Origin: Acytostelium subglobosum LB1
Lineage: Eukaryota; Evosea; Eumycetozoa; Acytosteliales; Acytosteliaceae
Direction: 5' to 3'
Length of the DNA: 64,000 bases
Assembly: GCF_000787575.1 (NCBI RefSeq)
Contig: NW_012236527.1
Span: 1 to 64,000 of the forward strand
Shown here: piece by piece, positions 35,155 to 46,339 of the stretch
Layout of the letters: every line of letters begins with the position of its first letter
Numbering within the stretch: the stretch's first letter is position 1
The notes under the pieces: model-generated
The model's input: the letters and a program-made list of their open reading frames with translations, nothing else
Told to the model about the DNA's origin: nothing
Databases searched by the model: none
Position numbers and translations under genes: made by a program

Positions 35155-35684
35155 TATCACTAGTGATAATTATTAATAGATAAAATAGAATGTACCTTTG
35201 AATCCTGGGTGGTGTATTTAAACTTTGGTGAACCTAAATTTGGGAAAGATTAAATAATTAATTAATTGATTGATTAAATCAACACAAATTGAAGTTGATT
35301 GAGTCACTGACGTACCGGAGGTTCCATAAAGGACGGTGATGAGGTTGACTCTACATATTTAATTATCTCTCCAATATCATGAAGAAACTCTTGGACACTC
35401 GATGGATTCGGTGAAGACAATATGTTCTTTTGAACTTTGATTTGTATCTGTAATAGCTTGTTCAAAACCTAGGAAATTGGGCTGCAGTATTAGAATTGGA
35501 TCAAAAAAATAATAAACTTGGAAGTATAATTTCTTACATTGTCCCACATCATTGATTGTCTTTGGAAATGAAGATCACCAAATGGCGAGGCTTGTCCACC
35601 CGTATGTCTGTCAACCAAATCACCACCACCTGCCATTCTTTGTTGTAGTTGTAATTGTTGTTCTTTGTTCTGGCTCCCGTCCAT
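35127..35684 (-). CDS. Small hypothetical protein, Gln-rich N-terminus
   Basis: Exons 35684-35538 and 35468-35316 splice in phase 0 and read MDGSQNKEQQLQLQQRMAGG, then MMWDNVLNKLLQIQIKVQKN and VQEFLHDIGEIIKYVESTSS, an amphipathic helical pair. A third exon beginning at 35233 (SLNTPPRIQR) runs to a stop near 35127, overlapping the first codons of the GATA gene in another frame. The 3' end is therefore uncertain: this could be a separate small gene with a shorter true end, or the 5' exons of the GATA gene with a junction I could not resolve (phases do not match). It is coiled-coil-like, with a flavour of Mediator or BLOC subunits, but no family is recognised. Confidence 0.4.
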
Positions 35685-35696
35685 GTCAATTTTTTT

Positions 35697-36063
35697 AAAG
35701 AGTGTTTCCAAAGCTACACAGAGTGTCGATTGGCCTGATCAGCTGACACACCAATGACGATCACAATGTGCTCAATCACCAGGCAGGACAAGAGCAGAAG
35801 CAGCAGAATTGGCAGACGGTGAATTCCTGGAAATGTTTCCTGGAAAATGAGATATAACCTTGTGAAATCCAAATTGATTGAATCTCAAGAGAAAGAAATT
35901 GATTCTCAATAAATCAATCTCGAGACCTCCTCGTTTGCACTGGTCGATCGCAGGAAAACCTATTGAACTCGTTCCCGCAACATATTTGTCATTCAATTGA
36001 TGGGTTTATGGTCAACACTTGATTCTGTTGTTGTTGTTGTCGTCCAATCTGTTTCTGTTGTTA
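35697..36063. other. Spacer with a possible short hydrophobic ORF
   Basis: Between the small hypothetical and TIM50. On the minus strand near 35840-35725, about 40 codons after an acceptor-like TTTTCCAG encode a strongly hydrophobic segment (RLPILLLLLLSCLVIEHIVI) ending in a stop. No start exon with good phase was found, so I do not call a gene. The rest has no feature I can support apart from a (GTT)n run near 36025. Confidence 0.35.
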
Positions 36064-36540
36064 TCACTTTTTCTGTTGGGTAGCTTTCCTGCCAGAGGTG
36101 GCGGGAGTGACAGGTGCTGGATGAGCAGCCATGTACTCATCTAGTCTGGTGTTCATATCCTTGGATTTGTCCTGTAGTACAACAATATCCTTGCGCACGT
36201 CTTCTGACTTTCGTTGACCAATGTCAGTGAGAACAGGGACCAACTTGATCAAAGATGTATCCTTTTGAGTCGGACGGAAGCGACCAATGTTGATGACGTT
36301 GGAGTGCTCATAGTCTGCAGCACTCTCGATGAATATCACTTTGGATGGATCTCTATTGAGCTTGGCAAAGGTCTATTGGATATGAACATGTCAGTGGATT
36401 GGTAGCAAAGAACAACAACAACAAATACGATACATACTGAAGTGAACTTGCCCTTCTCCTTGAGTCCAGAATCAAAGTACAATTGACCAGAGAAGTATGC
36501 GTTGGCTGGATCCAGCTTAACAAAGAGTTGTTCTGATTTC

Positions 36541-36571
<31 letters not shown>

Positions 36572-37655
36572 AATTAGATCCAGACTTTGAATGATGGCCA
36601 TCATCACACACTTCTCACAAACAACAGGTTGGGAAGTATACTTACAACTGATGGGAAATCAGGAGAATACAAGAAGATTTCGTATTGTGTTGACAGGTTG
36701 GCGAGGAAGTAGTCCAAACCGGCTCTCTTGAACATGTGTGTTTGTTTCTTTTGTTGTTGGCATGAGGATCGTGTAAGTAAGTACATTATTGGCGTAGCTA
36801 TGATCGATGTAATTAAAGACCTACGTCACGTGTAATCTCAGTTATGGCATTGAGATCAATGATCAATGTATAGTCCTTGCCAGTACCTTTTGGTAGTGGT
36901 TCTGGGAGTACTGGATGGATTTCCGCTGGACCAAACAGCTGTTGATGTGTGTATACGCCAATGGTGTTAGTTGAATGGATGATAACATGTTTGTTGTTGG
37001 TAATACGTACTGCCTCGAATGCATTATATTTCCTGAGACTCTGGAAAGTTGAATCAAAGTATTCTCTGAATGGTTGAGCATAGCTGTCATAGATCCATTT
37101 CTCATTGTCTGTCAGCTTGTTCTTCTCTTCTTGGCTGATGCCCTTCTTGTATTGATATACTATATGTGTATGACAGAGTGTGCGTGTGTGGAGTGAGTAT
37201 GCTTGGTGATCAACTGGATGAGTATGTACCATGAACATACGAGCGTATCCAGTGGTAGAAAAGATAATGGTCGAACCCATAAACACAGCTGATATTGATG
37301 TGATGATGTTCTTTGCTCTGTTGAATCTTTCATTGGTTCCTTGTTTCTGGTCTTGTTTCTGATCTTGCTTCTGATCCTGTTGTGTTTGCTCCTGCTTCTT
37401 CTCCTCCTGTTGCTCCTGCTTTTTCTCCTGCTGTTGTTGTTGTTGGTCACCTGTTGCCGATGAGAACTGTTGCTGTTGGGCTGAGAACCTTTGAGCAATG
37501 AGTGGCGATCCCAACAAGAGCGAGGACTTTGAATGGTTCAAACGACCTTGATTAATGTATTCGTTTGAATGATCGTAATGTAAGTGTGTGTCACTTGATC
37601 AATCACTTGGATATCTTGATGAGCTCCATTACATACAGTAGATTCTCGATATCAT
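36064..37655 (-). CDS. timm50: TIM50-like mitochondrial import receptor
   Basis: About seven exons. I place the start at 37655: a six-codon first exon (MISRIY), then exon 2 from 37546, giving a basic, Ser/Leu-rich presequence typical of mitochondrial targeting. Then follow a Gln/Lys-rich linker, a membrane segment (IITSISAVFMGSTIIFS), LPEPLPKGTGKDYTLIIDLN, FKRAGLDYFLANLSTQYEIF, KLDPANAYFSGQLYFDSG and AKLNRDPSKVIFIES: the FCP1/CTD-phosphatase-like domain of TIM50 in order. The catalytic DxDx(T/V) appears as DLNAI, so phosphatase activity is not expected, as in other TIM50s. It acts as the TIM23-complex presequence receptor in the inner membrane. The 72-base stretch from GTACGT near 37008 is probably an intron although it is open in frame. 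A (CAA)n tract abuts the acceptor at about 36540. Confidence 0.85.
36541..36571. repeat. (TTG)n microsatellite next to a TIM50 splice acceptor
   Basis: About ten TTG units on the plus strand, (CAA)n on the coding strand, with the last CAG serving as the 3' splice site of the TIM50 intron. Confidence 0.9.
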
Positions 37656-37705
37656 GATGATGAAGTTGTATGTATTTGATGTTGTTGATGATGTTCTATC
37701 CTCTT

Positions 37706-38613
37706 TTACTGATATTCTGTTAGTGTTTGAGGTCCCAAAGAGGTGAAAGAGTGACGAAGAAAAAAAAACTTCGTCATTATTACTTTGCAAATACCATGAG
37801 AATCATTTATTATTATTTGATCTTGTTGATGCTCGAAGAGATACTCAACACACCTGAATGAATCAATGGATATGTCAATATGGAGATTGTCAGTCATTAT
37901 ATCTGGGACATAGGAACCACTCATATATACTTACAAATTGATGCAGATGCGGAATCATCATACTCTGACCAATCATTGCTAGTGTTAAAAGGTTACAATA
38001 TGGTTAATCACAATCCAATCTAGATTGGTCACACAACAAAAGGAATGATTTATCTTACCTAAGATCTGCATCATGGAACTCCTTTCCAGAAGTTGTTACA
38101 ACAGTCCATTGATCCCTTGGATCAAACTCCTCGAGTTCAATGCCACGACAATCGAATCTAGCCATTTCGAGTTGTATGTTATTCTCGCCTGATTGATCAC
38201 GATCCTTAATAGGTGGCATTTGTTCAATAGATACTGTATTCTCACGAGTGCAACTCTTGCACTTCACTATAGTTGATTTGAGATAGGTGAGTGTGATTAG
38301 AGAGAGGGCAAGGTTAGTGAGTGAGTGAGAGTAACTGAGTCATTTTAGTCCCTACTCAAAAGGTTCACTGTGCTATTCCTTTGCTCTATCTTCTCCTGAA
38401 AGTTTGAATAGTAATGCATTAGACATGTTGTATGAAGGTGTACCTTACTCCCACTCCATGTACACTCACCTCTGGGTCGATGCCGACAAAGTTCTCAGAG
38501 ACTGTTAGACAGTTTGAGCATTTCAGCTTAAAGAACCATATCTTGTCTGAACTGGGATAAATGTTCTTGACCTCTTCAACCTCTGCACTTAGTGTCACTG
38601 ATAGTCTGACCAT
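37706..38613 (-). CDS. CZIB / UPF0587 zinc-binding protein
   Basis: Start MVRLSVTLSAEVEEV at 38613. The exons read in order: IWFFKLKCSNCLTVSENFVG (first CxxC), EKIEQRNSTVNLL, MKCKSCTRENTVSIE (second CxxC), then MARFDCRGIELEEFDPRDQW, GKEFHDADL and NDWSEYDDSASASI. These match human CZIB (C1orf123) block by block, including the two CxxC pairs that bind zinc. The cellular role of the family is unclear; it is cytosolic. The last exon, from the acceptor near 37894, gives CVEYLFEHQQDQ and then an unusual extension of about 40 residues to a stop at 37706. That end is uncertain, since the family normally stops within a few residues. An AATAAA-like signal falls inside the extension. Only 50 bases separate this stop from the TIM50 start. 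Confidence 0.8.
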
Positions 38614-38830
38614 GTTCTCAAATATTTGTATGAGCAAAGGAGGGAATGTATATATGAATGAATGAAAATGAACAAGAACTGAACACTAGTATCACTTGAT
38701 GGTTGAGGTGCGCAACCTCAAGACAGATAGCAGCAGAGCACTCGACAAAGAGTTCTAATTTCTGATGGTTAACAAGATCATTTATTATCACAAAAGTATA
38801 CTGTGTACGAAGCAACTATTTGGTTGTAGT

Positions 38831-39279
38831 TTAAGCATACTTGGACTGCAACACCTTGACCAAGTCGACGTACTCTTGGTAGCAGGTCTCGCAAGCCTTG
38901 TCCTTCTCAGCGGTCCAGGCGTCATGCTTGGCACAGGCCTCGAGTTGAACAGCCCATGGACGTGCTAAAGATAAGAGTTATTGATTGAGTGAGTGAATGT
39001 GTTTGATAAGTTACAACATGTATTGTGGCGCGATAGAGGGCTATCAAAGCATTGAAATACATACAAGCAGTGTTGTTTCCAGCGGTGGCCTGCTTGTAGA
39101 GACCGTACAGCTTCAACTTCTCCTCGTTGGATGGGCTCTTGGTCAACTTCTTGACATCCTCAGCAGCTTGTTCGAATTGGGCCTATGATTATTTTAGTGA
39201 TAATGATGTTTGACATATGTTAACAATTGAATGACATCAGTCTAGTCTATATTGCATAATAACCCACCTTAGTGCTCAT
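38831..39279 (-). CDS. acbp: Acyl-CoA-binding protein
   Basis: Three exons (39279-39268, 39182-39065, 38964-38831) close in frame to 87 residues, the canonical ACBP size. The first exon encodes only MSTK. Family landmarks are QFEQAAEDVKKLTKSPSNEE, LKLYGLYKQATAGNN (YGLYKQAT), RPWAVQLEA and KHDAWTAEK (the KWDAW equivalent), with C-terminal YVDLVKVLQSKYA. It binds medium- to long-chain acyl-CoA esters in the cytosol and buffers their pool; in Dictyostelium ACBP also yields the secreted SDF-2 peptide precursor. Codons are strongly C-ending, fitting high expression. Confidence 0.95.
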
Positions 39280-39440
39280 GTTTATGTAATGTATGTATTT
39301 GTTGTTTGTTAGTTTGGATAATTGAATGAATAAATTGTTGGACACTAGTGTTGAACAAACAACGGAAATTTAGTTTTGAGGTATCACCAAAAAAGGAGTT
39401 GTTGGTCCAACAACACTAGTTGGGGGTATCGTTATTATTA

Positions 39441-40767
39441 CTAAAGGTCCATCTTGTTAAACAGAACTTTAAATTGCTCCCAGAATACTAATGTCTAACA
39501 AATTATGATCGATAATAGTTTGTTAGTTAGATAATATTATCTTGAGTGGTAGAATCACTGCTTGTTCAAACAAACAAACAAATACATACAAGTACAGTGT
39601 GTGGTCCAAGTCGTAGATAGTGTGCAAGGAATCCTTTGTACAGGGCGAGGAATCCTTCCACCTTCACCGTCTTAATAATACAATCGGCCAAACTCTTATA
39701 CTTCTCGCCATGTGTGTTGCCTTGACCTTGGTAATAGAGACGTGTACGTGCAACATCGAATGGGTTCATGCCAATCGTCACAAACAGGCCTGCCACCATA
39801 CTCGACAACAGGTGTGCTGTCAGATTGTCATCCAGACCTGTGTTTCGCATGACGAATCGTTTCGTCTCAAAGTAAGTCGACAACTGTATTGATGATCCAA
39901 CTGCTGTTCTTTGAGCCGATGTTGCCATGCCCTTTATGTGTGATTGATGATGATGATTAGTAATTGTTGATGTTCAAACCAAGACGACTTTCCACCACTC
40001 ACTCTTGTCAGTCCTCTCAGACCCTCTGTGGCTATAATATGTCTAAATGCTCTTGCGGTGGATGTGTACTCCTTGAACTGTGGATCATTTGGAAACATTC
40101 TTGCTGCCTGCATTCTGACTTTGACCAAATCGAATGGTGAACCCATGGATGCACCGAATGCACCAGCCATGGCACCTGAAATCAGATTCTTGATAAAGTA
40201 GTTGCTCTTGTCAGGGTCTGCTCCGACGATCCATTTGATCGAATCGTATGATCCAAGTCTGCATCCATTGAGTGTACCTTGTGCCAAATATGCAGGGAAC
40301 AATCTAAAGTGAAATCAATGTTAATGATTGATTGAGTGATTGATTGATTCCACACACAACATCATCATACCCTCTTTGCAAACCAAGCAGTCCCTCAGCC
40401 TTCCATATCTTGACAAAGGCATCACCGATGCCAGTGTAGACTCGAGCCGACATTTTCAATTCACCCTGCAGTTGTAGCCTTGTCTTTACTAATTCGATTG
40501 GATTGGTAACTGTGTGTGGTGCATCATCATAATCGTAGAGAGTTAGATCGATCGAAAGGTTTGTCCTTCAACTTGTTGGCAATAACAACAAACACACGTA
40601 CATGTTGTAGCAGTGACAGAGGCCAGTCCACCCGACAAGAAACCAGTAAACACCTTCATGTTTGATGAAGATGGTGTATTGTTCTCATTATTGTTGTTTG
40701 TTGGCAGCTTGTTGGTGATCACATCCACCTGCTGTTCCTTGTCACTTGAAAGCTTGGAGCCGTACAT
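39441..40767 (-). CDS. Mitochondrial carrier, SLC25A34/35 (OAC1) type
   Basis: Five exons on the minus strand from ATG 40767 to the stop at 39441. The last exon encodes TLVFWEQFKVLFNKMDL after GPHTVL. Three carrier repeats show the signature Px[D/E]xx[K/R]: NPIELVKTR, SPFDLVKVR, NPFDVARTR. Other diagnostic blocks are GLFPAYLAQGTLNGCRLGSYD, ISGAMAGAFGASMGSP, RGMATSAQRTAVGSSIQLSTY and LSSMVAGLFVTIGMNP. The closest families I know are yeast oxaloacetate carrier Oac1 and human SLC25A34/35, so a dicarboxylate or oxaloacetate substrate is inferred. The N-terminal about 35 residues form a polar, Asn-rich extension. Inner mitochondrial membrane, six transmembrane helices. Confidence 0.9.
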
Positions 40768-41324
40768 AATAATGATGACGATGATATTTGTAATACAAAG
40801 ATAGTTATAAAATTAATGACCAGTTTTGTGATTGTGCTTCGTCTTTTCAGTTGTTGTTTTTTTGATTGTTCCCAATCCCATCACTTGAAATAAAAATGAT
40901 ATTTGCTATTTATTACACTTAAGTTGTAAATTTCCCATTCGAAACTGAGCCCACCTTTCCTTTTTAGGACAACCGAAACAAAACCACTTCATCTGAACTT
41001 CATAGATTTAATGTTGTTTTCAAACACCACTACGTGTCAACCCCTTTTGTTCAACAGAACTCTACAAACAACCAAGTATCATTATTAATTCTGTTGACTC
41101 AAAAAGACAACTACAAAGTCATCAGATACATACATACACACATATACACACACACACGCACATACATCTGTTTGGAGTAATAGCATTCATTCATTCAATC
41201 ACAATATTGTTGAGAAATTGTATGTCTAGATATGGTTCAGTCAGTGATGACATATTTACTGATTACTGTCCAACCTTTTTTTTTGTTTAGCTGTCACCTG
41301 TTAGGTTAGTGGCGAGTCATCAAC
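40768..41324. promoter_or_regulatory. Divergent promoter region, SLC25 carrier / SEC16
   Basis: 557 AT-rich bases between divergent starts, with poly-T/poly-A runs, a CACACA/CATACA tract (about 41125-41165) and a T-run just before the SEC16 start. No RNA gene or specific site was seen. Confidence 0.5.
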
Positions 41325-41503
41325 ATGGAGAATGGACTCGAGTTGAAATTCGATGTCGGTGCTGAAGATAGCTTCTTTGATTCATTCTCAAGTGAGCAAC
41401 AACAACAACAGCACGATCACCAGCAAAATCTGCAAGACCAGCAACATCAACATGAGCAGCAGCAGCAACAGCAACAACAACAACAACAACATGACCAGCC
41501 TGA

Positions 41504-41549
<46 letters not shown>

Positions 41550-44500
41550 GAGGAGCAGCAACAACAAAATCAAATGACTGATACAAATGGAGATACTTCA
41601 ACAACACCCACTGACGTTGATGAAGTTAAGGAACCAGTAAAAGAAGAGGCAAATACTGAGCCCACTTTGCCCAACACTGATGAGAGTTCAGATCACTCTA
41701 GCATCCAAAGCAATGTTACAGCACAGCAACAGGAGATCCAGCAACAAACTCCCCCACCATCCTCTCCTCCAATTGTTGAGGAGCAACAGCAGCAGGAGCA
41801 AAGAATAGAGAATGAACAACCTCAACAACCAGAGCAGTCCACAGATGAAAAGGATTGTGCATCTTTCTTTGGAAGCGATTCAAATACACAGGTTGATGAG
41901 TTTGCTTCATTCTTTGGCAACAAGTTGAGCGTCTCGGACATTACCACAAATCAAACAGCAGCAGAGGTGAACCAGCCAGCCTCGTCTTCAACTAGCAACA
42001 ATAGCTCTGCGACTGCACCACAGGCAGCTCATGCTGAGCAGCCACACGCCAAGCAGCAAACAGTTCAGGAGAAAGAGCTGTCCTCTTTCTTTGGAGCCAG
42101 TGACGAGGGCAGTGACTTCTTCTCGACAGCGTCGTCCGATGATGCTAGCACTATGTTCTTTGACTCTCTGAGTAGGCAAGAGGAGCGTCAGGCTCAACAG
42201 CCACAGACACAACAGCAACAACTATTTAATGCTCAGCAACAACAATATCAACAACAGTTCCAACAGCAGCCCTACCAACAACAGCCCTACCAGCAGCAGC
42301 AACCAATGTTCCAGCAACAACCACCCCAGCAACAGTTCCAGCAGCATTTCTCGGTGCCACAACAACAGCAGTTCCAACAACAACAACAACAGCAGTTCCA
42401 GCAATATCCACCACAGCAACAGCAGTTCCAGCAACAACCATTTGCTCAACCATACCAACAACAACCGCTGCAGCAACAACCGCCTCAACAACATAATCAA
42501 TATTCTGCCTATCAACCTCAGCAGCAACAACAGCAGTACAACTCCTACAATGTTCAACCAACCCCAGCTGTTGTGACTCAACCGTACCAAATGAGTCAGC
42601 CAACGCCAGTGAATCAGGGATACTTCCCCAACACTCCTGTTTCTGTTCCGCTCTCAACAGGCCCAGTACCAATACCAATATCTGCTCAGCCAATCGTTGG
42701 AGTACAGGCCCGTTCTTTTGAACAAACACCAGTTGTCCATCCGCATCCACCTGTGGTTGCCGCCCACCCCCTTCCTGCGTCTCCATCACCCTCACCGTAC
42801 ACAACGTCACCACCAGTGACACCATATCAGCAGACGTCACCTGCATCGACCTACACCAATCAATCATCCTCTGTGACGTCCTCTTCCTTCCCCTACACAA
42901 GTGGCAGTGGTAGCGTCAGCGCATCCACCCCTGGTGGCATTCACAGTATGAGTCAGTCCGCTGGATCAGTTCCCCTTCACCCACCAGTCACACCTACCCA
43001 CAACAACAATAAGCCCAACGACTTCAACTCTATGTTACAACAACAGTCAAACCAAAAGACGCCATCCGTTGCCACTTTTGACACTCGTCCACCATCGTCG
43101 TTCACAGCAACAACTTCACCAAGCTCCTCAGTTGTTAATCCACAACAAATGACGCCTTCAATGCCCATACCAAATCCATCGTTTGTTGCCACAAACCCAG
43201 TCCAGCCCCAACAACAACAACCACCTCTGTACCAACAGATGCAACAAAATCATATTCCTCGCAATGTATCAATGCCCGACTTTACACATCAATCATCATC
43301 GACACCTTCGAGCTATGGCGCATTTTTCCCACCCCAGCCTCAGCCTGGCATGATGCACTCTATGGATCAGATGCAACAAATGTATTCAAACCAGGGCCAG
43401 CCAATGCAGCAGCAACAACAACAGCAACAACAGCAACAGCAACAGCAACATTTCCATGCTCGCTCTACTTCTTGGGGTGGCAGTGGTGTAGCACAGCGAG
43501 CAGATACACTACTATTCTCAAGACCACATCCTGTTATTTCGTTTGGATTTGGAGGCAAGCTAGCGATGCTCAGACCAATACCTGGTGCTCCACGCAACTC
43601 CACAATCCAAACCATTGGCATCAAGAATCTGGTGAAACAATCAGCACTATACAACAATGTATCAACATTCCCTGGTCCGCTCTCCAACGCATCAAAGGAC
43701 AACGTCAACAAGTGGATTGGTGAGAGAATTGTCGATATTGGTGCTGGTAGACTGGACGACCTCTGCTCAAAGGATAGAGAGGCCTCTGTCCTGTTGTGGG
43801 AGATACTACGTGTGATGGTCAACAATGACGGTCAGGTCTCTGACAATGAAAAGAACTTTGATAAGAATGTTCAGCGATTGTTGTTGGACAACCAGCAGCA
43901 GCACGCCAGCCAGGTGACCTTCCCCGCCCAAGTGATTCACTCGGACCAGAACATGCACTTCCTGTTGAACGAGATGCAGACCATGCTCATCCACGGCAAT
44001 CTGCAAGGTGCCCACAAGTTTTGCATGGACAACCAGCTCTGGACACACGCAATGATACTCTCCCACTACCTTGGACCAGAGGCGTACAATCACACACTGA
44101 TGGCATTTGCAAGCGCCAACTTCCCAGCTGGTTCTCCCCTGCGTACCGTCTACAGCCTGTTCTCCAACAGCACACGCGAGCTGCTACGAGAGTTGACTGC
44201 ACCCAATGCATCACCGGCCTTCCTGGACAACTGGAAAGAGAACATTGCCACTCTGTTGTTCAACGGCAAGTCGTCGGGACTAAAGGCAATTGGAGAGATT
44301 GGAGACTGCATCTGGGCAATCAAGAGACGCACAGAGGCGGCACACGTCTGTTACCTGCTCTCGGACTATCAGTTTGGATCGTACGACAATCCCAACTCGC
44401 GAATTGTACTTCTAGGCGGAGATCACAAGGTCTCCAAGAGCTATATCACAAGTGAGTCGCTTCAACGATCAGAGATCTACGAGTTTTGCAAGACACTGGG

Positions 44501-45879
44501 CAACTCTCAGTACTCTCTGGCCAACATCCTGGCTTACAAGTTTGTCTACGCCACACTGTTGTGTGATCTTGGTCTAATCGACCAATCCTCAAAGTATGTT
44601 GTTAACAACATCTATCCCCAAAGCTGACCGACATAGACACTTACTCTCCACCAATCATACAATATAGATATATCACAAGCATCAAGAATACAATGAAGAA
44701 TCAAAAGATCAATCATCCATGTTTCGTGTATCAACTTGATACGTTTGCTGAGCGAATAACAACATTCTCATCGTCTGCCAAGTAAGTCACAGAGGCGTCG
44801 GTTCATAACAAGATATGGCTCATCATTCTAACCTACAATCCATCTTTAGGACTGGATCGGGAGGCTCATGGATCCCATCAATCTTTAAGGGCTTTGGCTT
44901 TAGTGGCGGAGCATCTCCATCCAACAAGAAGTACAACACCTCTCCTCTTCCTGCCTCAACCGCTCATCAACAGCAACAGCAACAGCAGCAGCCACAGACT
45001 CTACAGCAGCAGCAACCTCCAATAGCAAGCCCTGTTAGAGATACTATTGCTCCAGTTAGCAGGAGTACACCTTCACAACAGAAGGATGACGATGAGGACC
45101 TCTACAGCTCCTTCTCGACCAAGCCAAAGGCAAACACTAACCAAGCACCGATTGCTGCGGCGGTTGAGAGCACTCCAACCTCCATGGATCAGGAGCCAAT
45201 CCAAGGCAGTCCCTCAGATGATGGCAAGGACAAGCAGGGTGGTGTCAAGTCATGGTGGCCATTCAGGAGAAGCAAGAGCAACAGCAACAATGGTCAATCA
45301 AAGGAGATGTTGTTGAACGACGAGAACAGCTTTGTCTACAACGAGGAGCTGGGACAATGGGTGGAGAAAGGAAAGCCATTGCCCAAGCCAGCGGAGCCCA
45401 CTCCTCCACCACCCATGATGGGAACATCTTCCCCACCCGGCTCGCCAGCCATGTCAACACCACCTGGTGCCTCTTCAATGATGATGATGGCATCTCCACT
45501 TGGTGATGAGCCACCCTCATCACCTGCTGGTGTCAACAAATACGTGTCACCGACTCCAGGAGGCAAGAGAAGACCTCGCTACCTGGACACATTCAACCAA
45601 CAGGTTTATACAGGATCGTCTGGCAGCAACATACCATTGGTCAACTCGAGCGAGGGATTGAGTGCTATGAAACCAGCGATGCCCATGCCACTCGAGGCAT
45701 CAACCCCAGGCAGCTTCCAGCCATCCATCCCTGTAGCGCCAGCAGTCGTAGGTGGAGTTGATCAGTTCAACAACCAACAACCACCACCAACTGGAATGGC
45801 ACCACCAACTGGAATGGCACCTCCAATGATGAATGGCAGTGGTAGTGGCTTCCCTACGTTTCCACCCCCTTCCAACTAA
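41325..45879 (+). CDS. sec16: SEC16 scaffold of ER exit sites
   Basis: Three exons (41325-44593, 44668-44781, 44850-45879) close in frame to 1,470 residues. The first 700 residues are disordered and extremely Gln/Pro-rich, with repeated [D/E]FASFFG- and SSFFGAS-type short motifs (ASFFGSD, FASFFGN, LSSFFGAS) that look like repeated peptide ligands. The central conserved domain begins at HARSTSWGG, PHPVISFGFGGKLAMLRP, and continues through an ACE1-like helical block (LLWEILRVMVNNDGQ, NLQGAHKFCMDNQLWTHAMIL, HVCYLLSDYQFG). That block binds SEC13 and organises COPII budding. The C-terminal domain has KSWWPFRRSK, FVYNEELGQWVEKGKPLP and a Pro-rich end. Peripheral on ER exit sites. Confidence 0.93.
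41458..41568 (+). repeat. CAG/CAA tracts coding poly-Gln in SEC16
   Basis: Mixed CAG/CAA glutamine codons are followed at 41508-41547 by an uninterrupted run of about 13 CAG triplets, flanked on both sides by CCTGAGGAG-type units. All other Gln runs in the gene are interrupted by CAA. Confidence 0.95.
43406..43449 (+). repeat. Second Gln-codon tract in SEC16
   Basis: Fourteen to fifteen consecutive CAG and CAA codons (mixed) lie just before the central conserved domain of SEC16. Confidence 0.95.
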
Positions 45880-46339
45880 TAGTCCACATCCTTTTCGTAC
45901 AGCAGCAGAAGAATAAACAACCATAATTCAATGAGGACCACCCCACATGTCAGACATTGATTGATCAAGGGAGGTAGTACACAGCATGGTACCGACATTG
46001 AGCACTCTCAGAACACGAAACATTGGAGTCATCGTGGTGCTGCAGTGCATTGATAAAAATGCATCAACTATATCTGTTAAAGGTATTGTTATGACTCGAT
46101 CTTAATATCTATTTTGGGAAGGTTTCGTTTTTTTGGTCAATTTTTTATTTGAATTTTTGGTGGTTTGTCCTTTTACAATTGTTTTTCCCATGCTTGTATG
46201 AATAGAGGAACAGAGTATGGTTATTAATTAACTTTAGTCACAACGAATTAACTCGTCCTCCTATTTGTACTCGATTAGTATATCTTTCTCTATCTCTGTA
46301 TTTATCACTTAGTATCTACTAATTATAATAATAATAATA
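45880..46339. other. Intergenic, SEC16 3' end and bZIP promoter
   Basis: 460 bases with no supported gene. It includes T-runs (46128-46160, TTTTTTGGTCAATTTTTTATT) typical of dictyostelid promoters and an AATAATAATAATAATA run right before the bZIP ATG. Confidence 0.5.

Noticed and set aside
36937-37008. In-frame extra segment of TIM50 (reads as open coding)
   Set aside because: It has a GTACGT donor and a CAACAG acceptor, is 72 bases long and breaks the family alignment, so it is taken as an intron.
38618-38815. 65-codon minus-strand ORF between the ACBP and CZIB genes
   Set aside because: Hydrophobic but no start in good context, no splice link to CZIB, and no family resemblance.
41320-41607. 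Poly-Ala and poly-Leu ORFs opposite the SEC16 Gln tracts
   Set aside because: These are antisense readings of CAG/CAA repeats with no independent coding signal.
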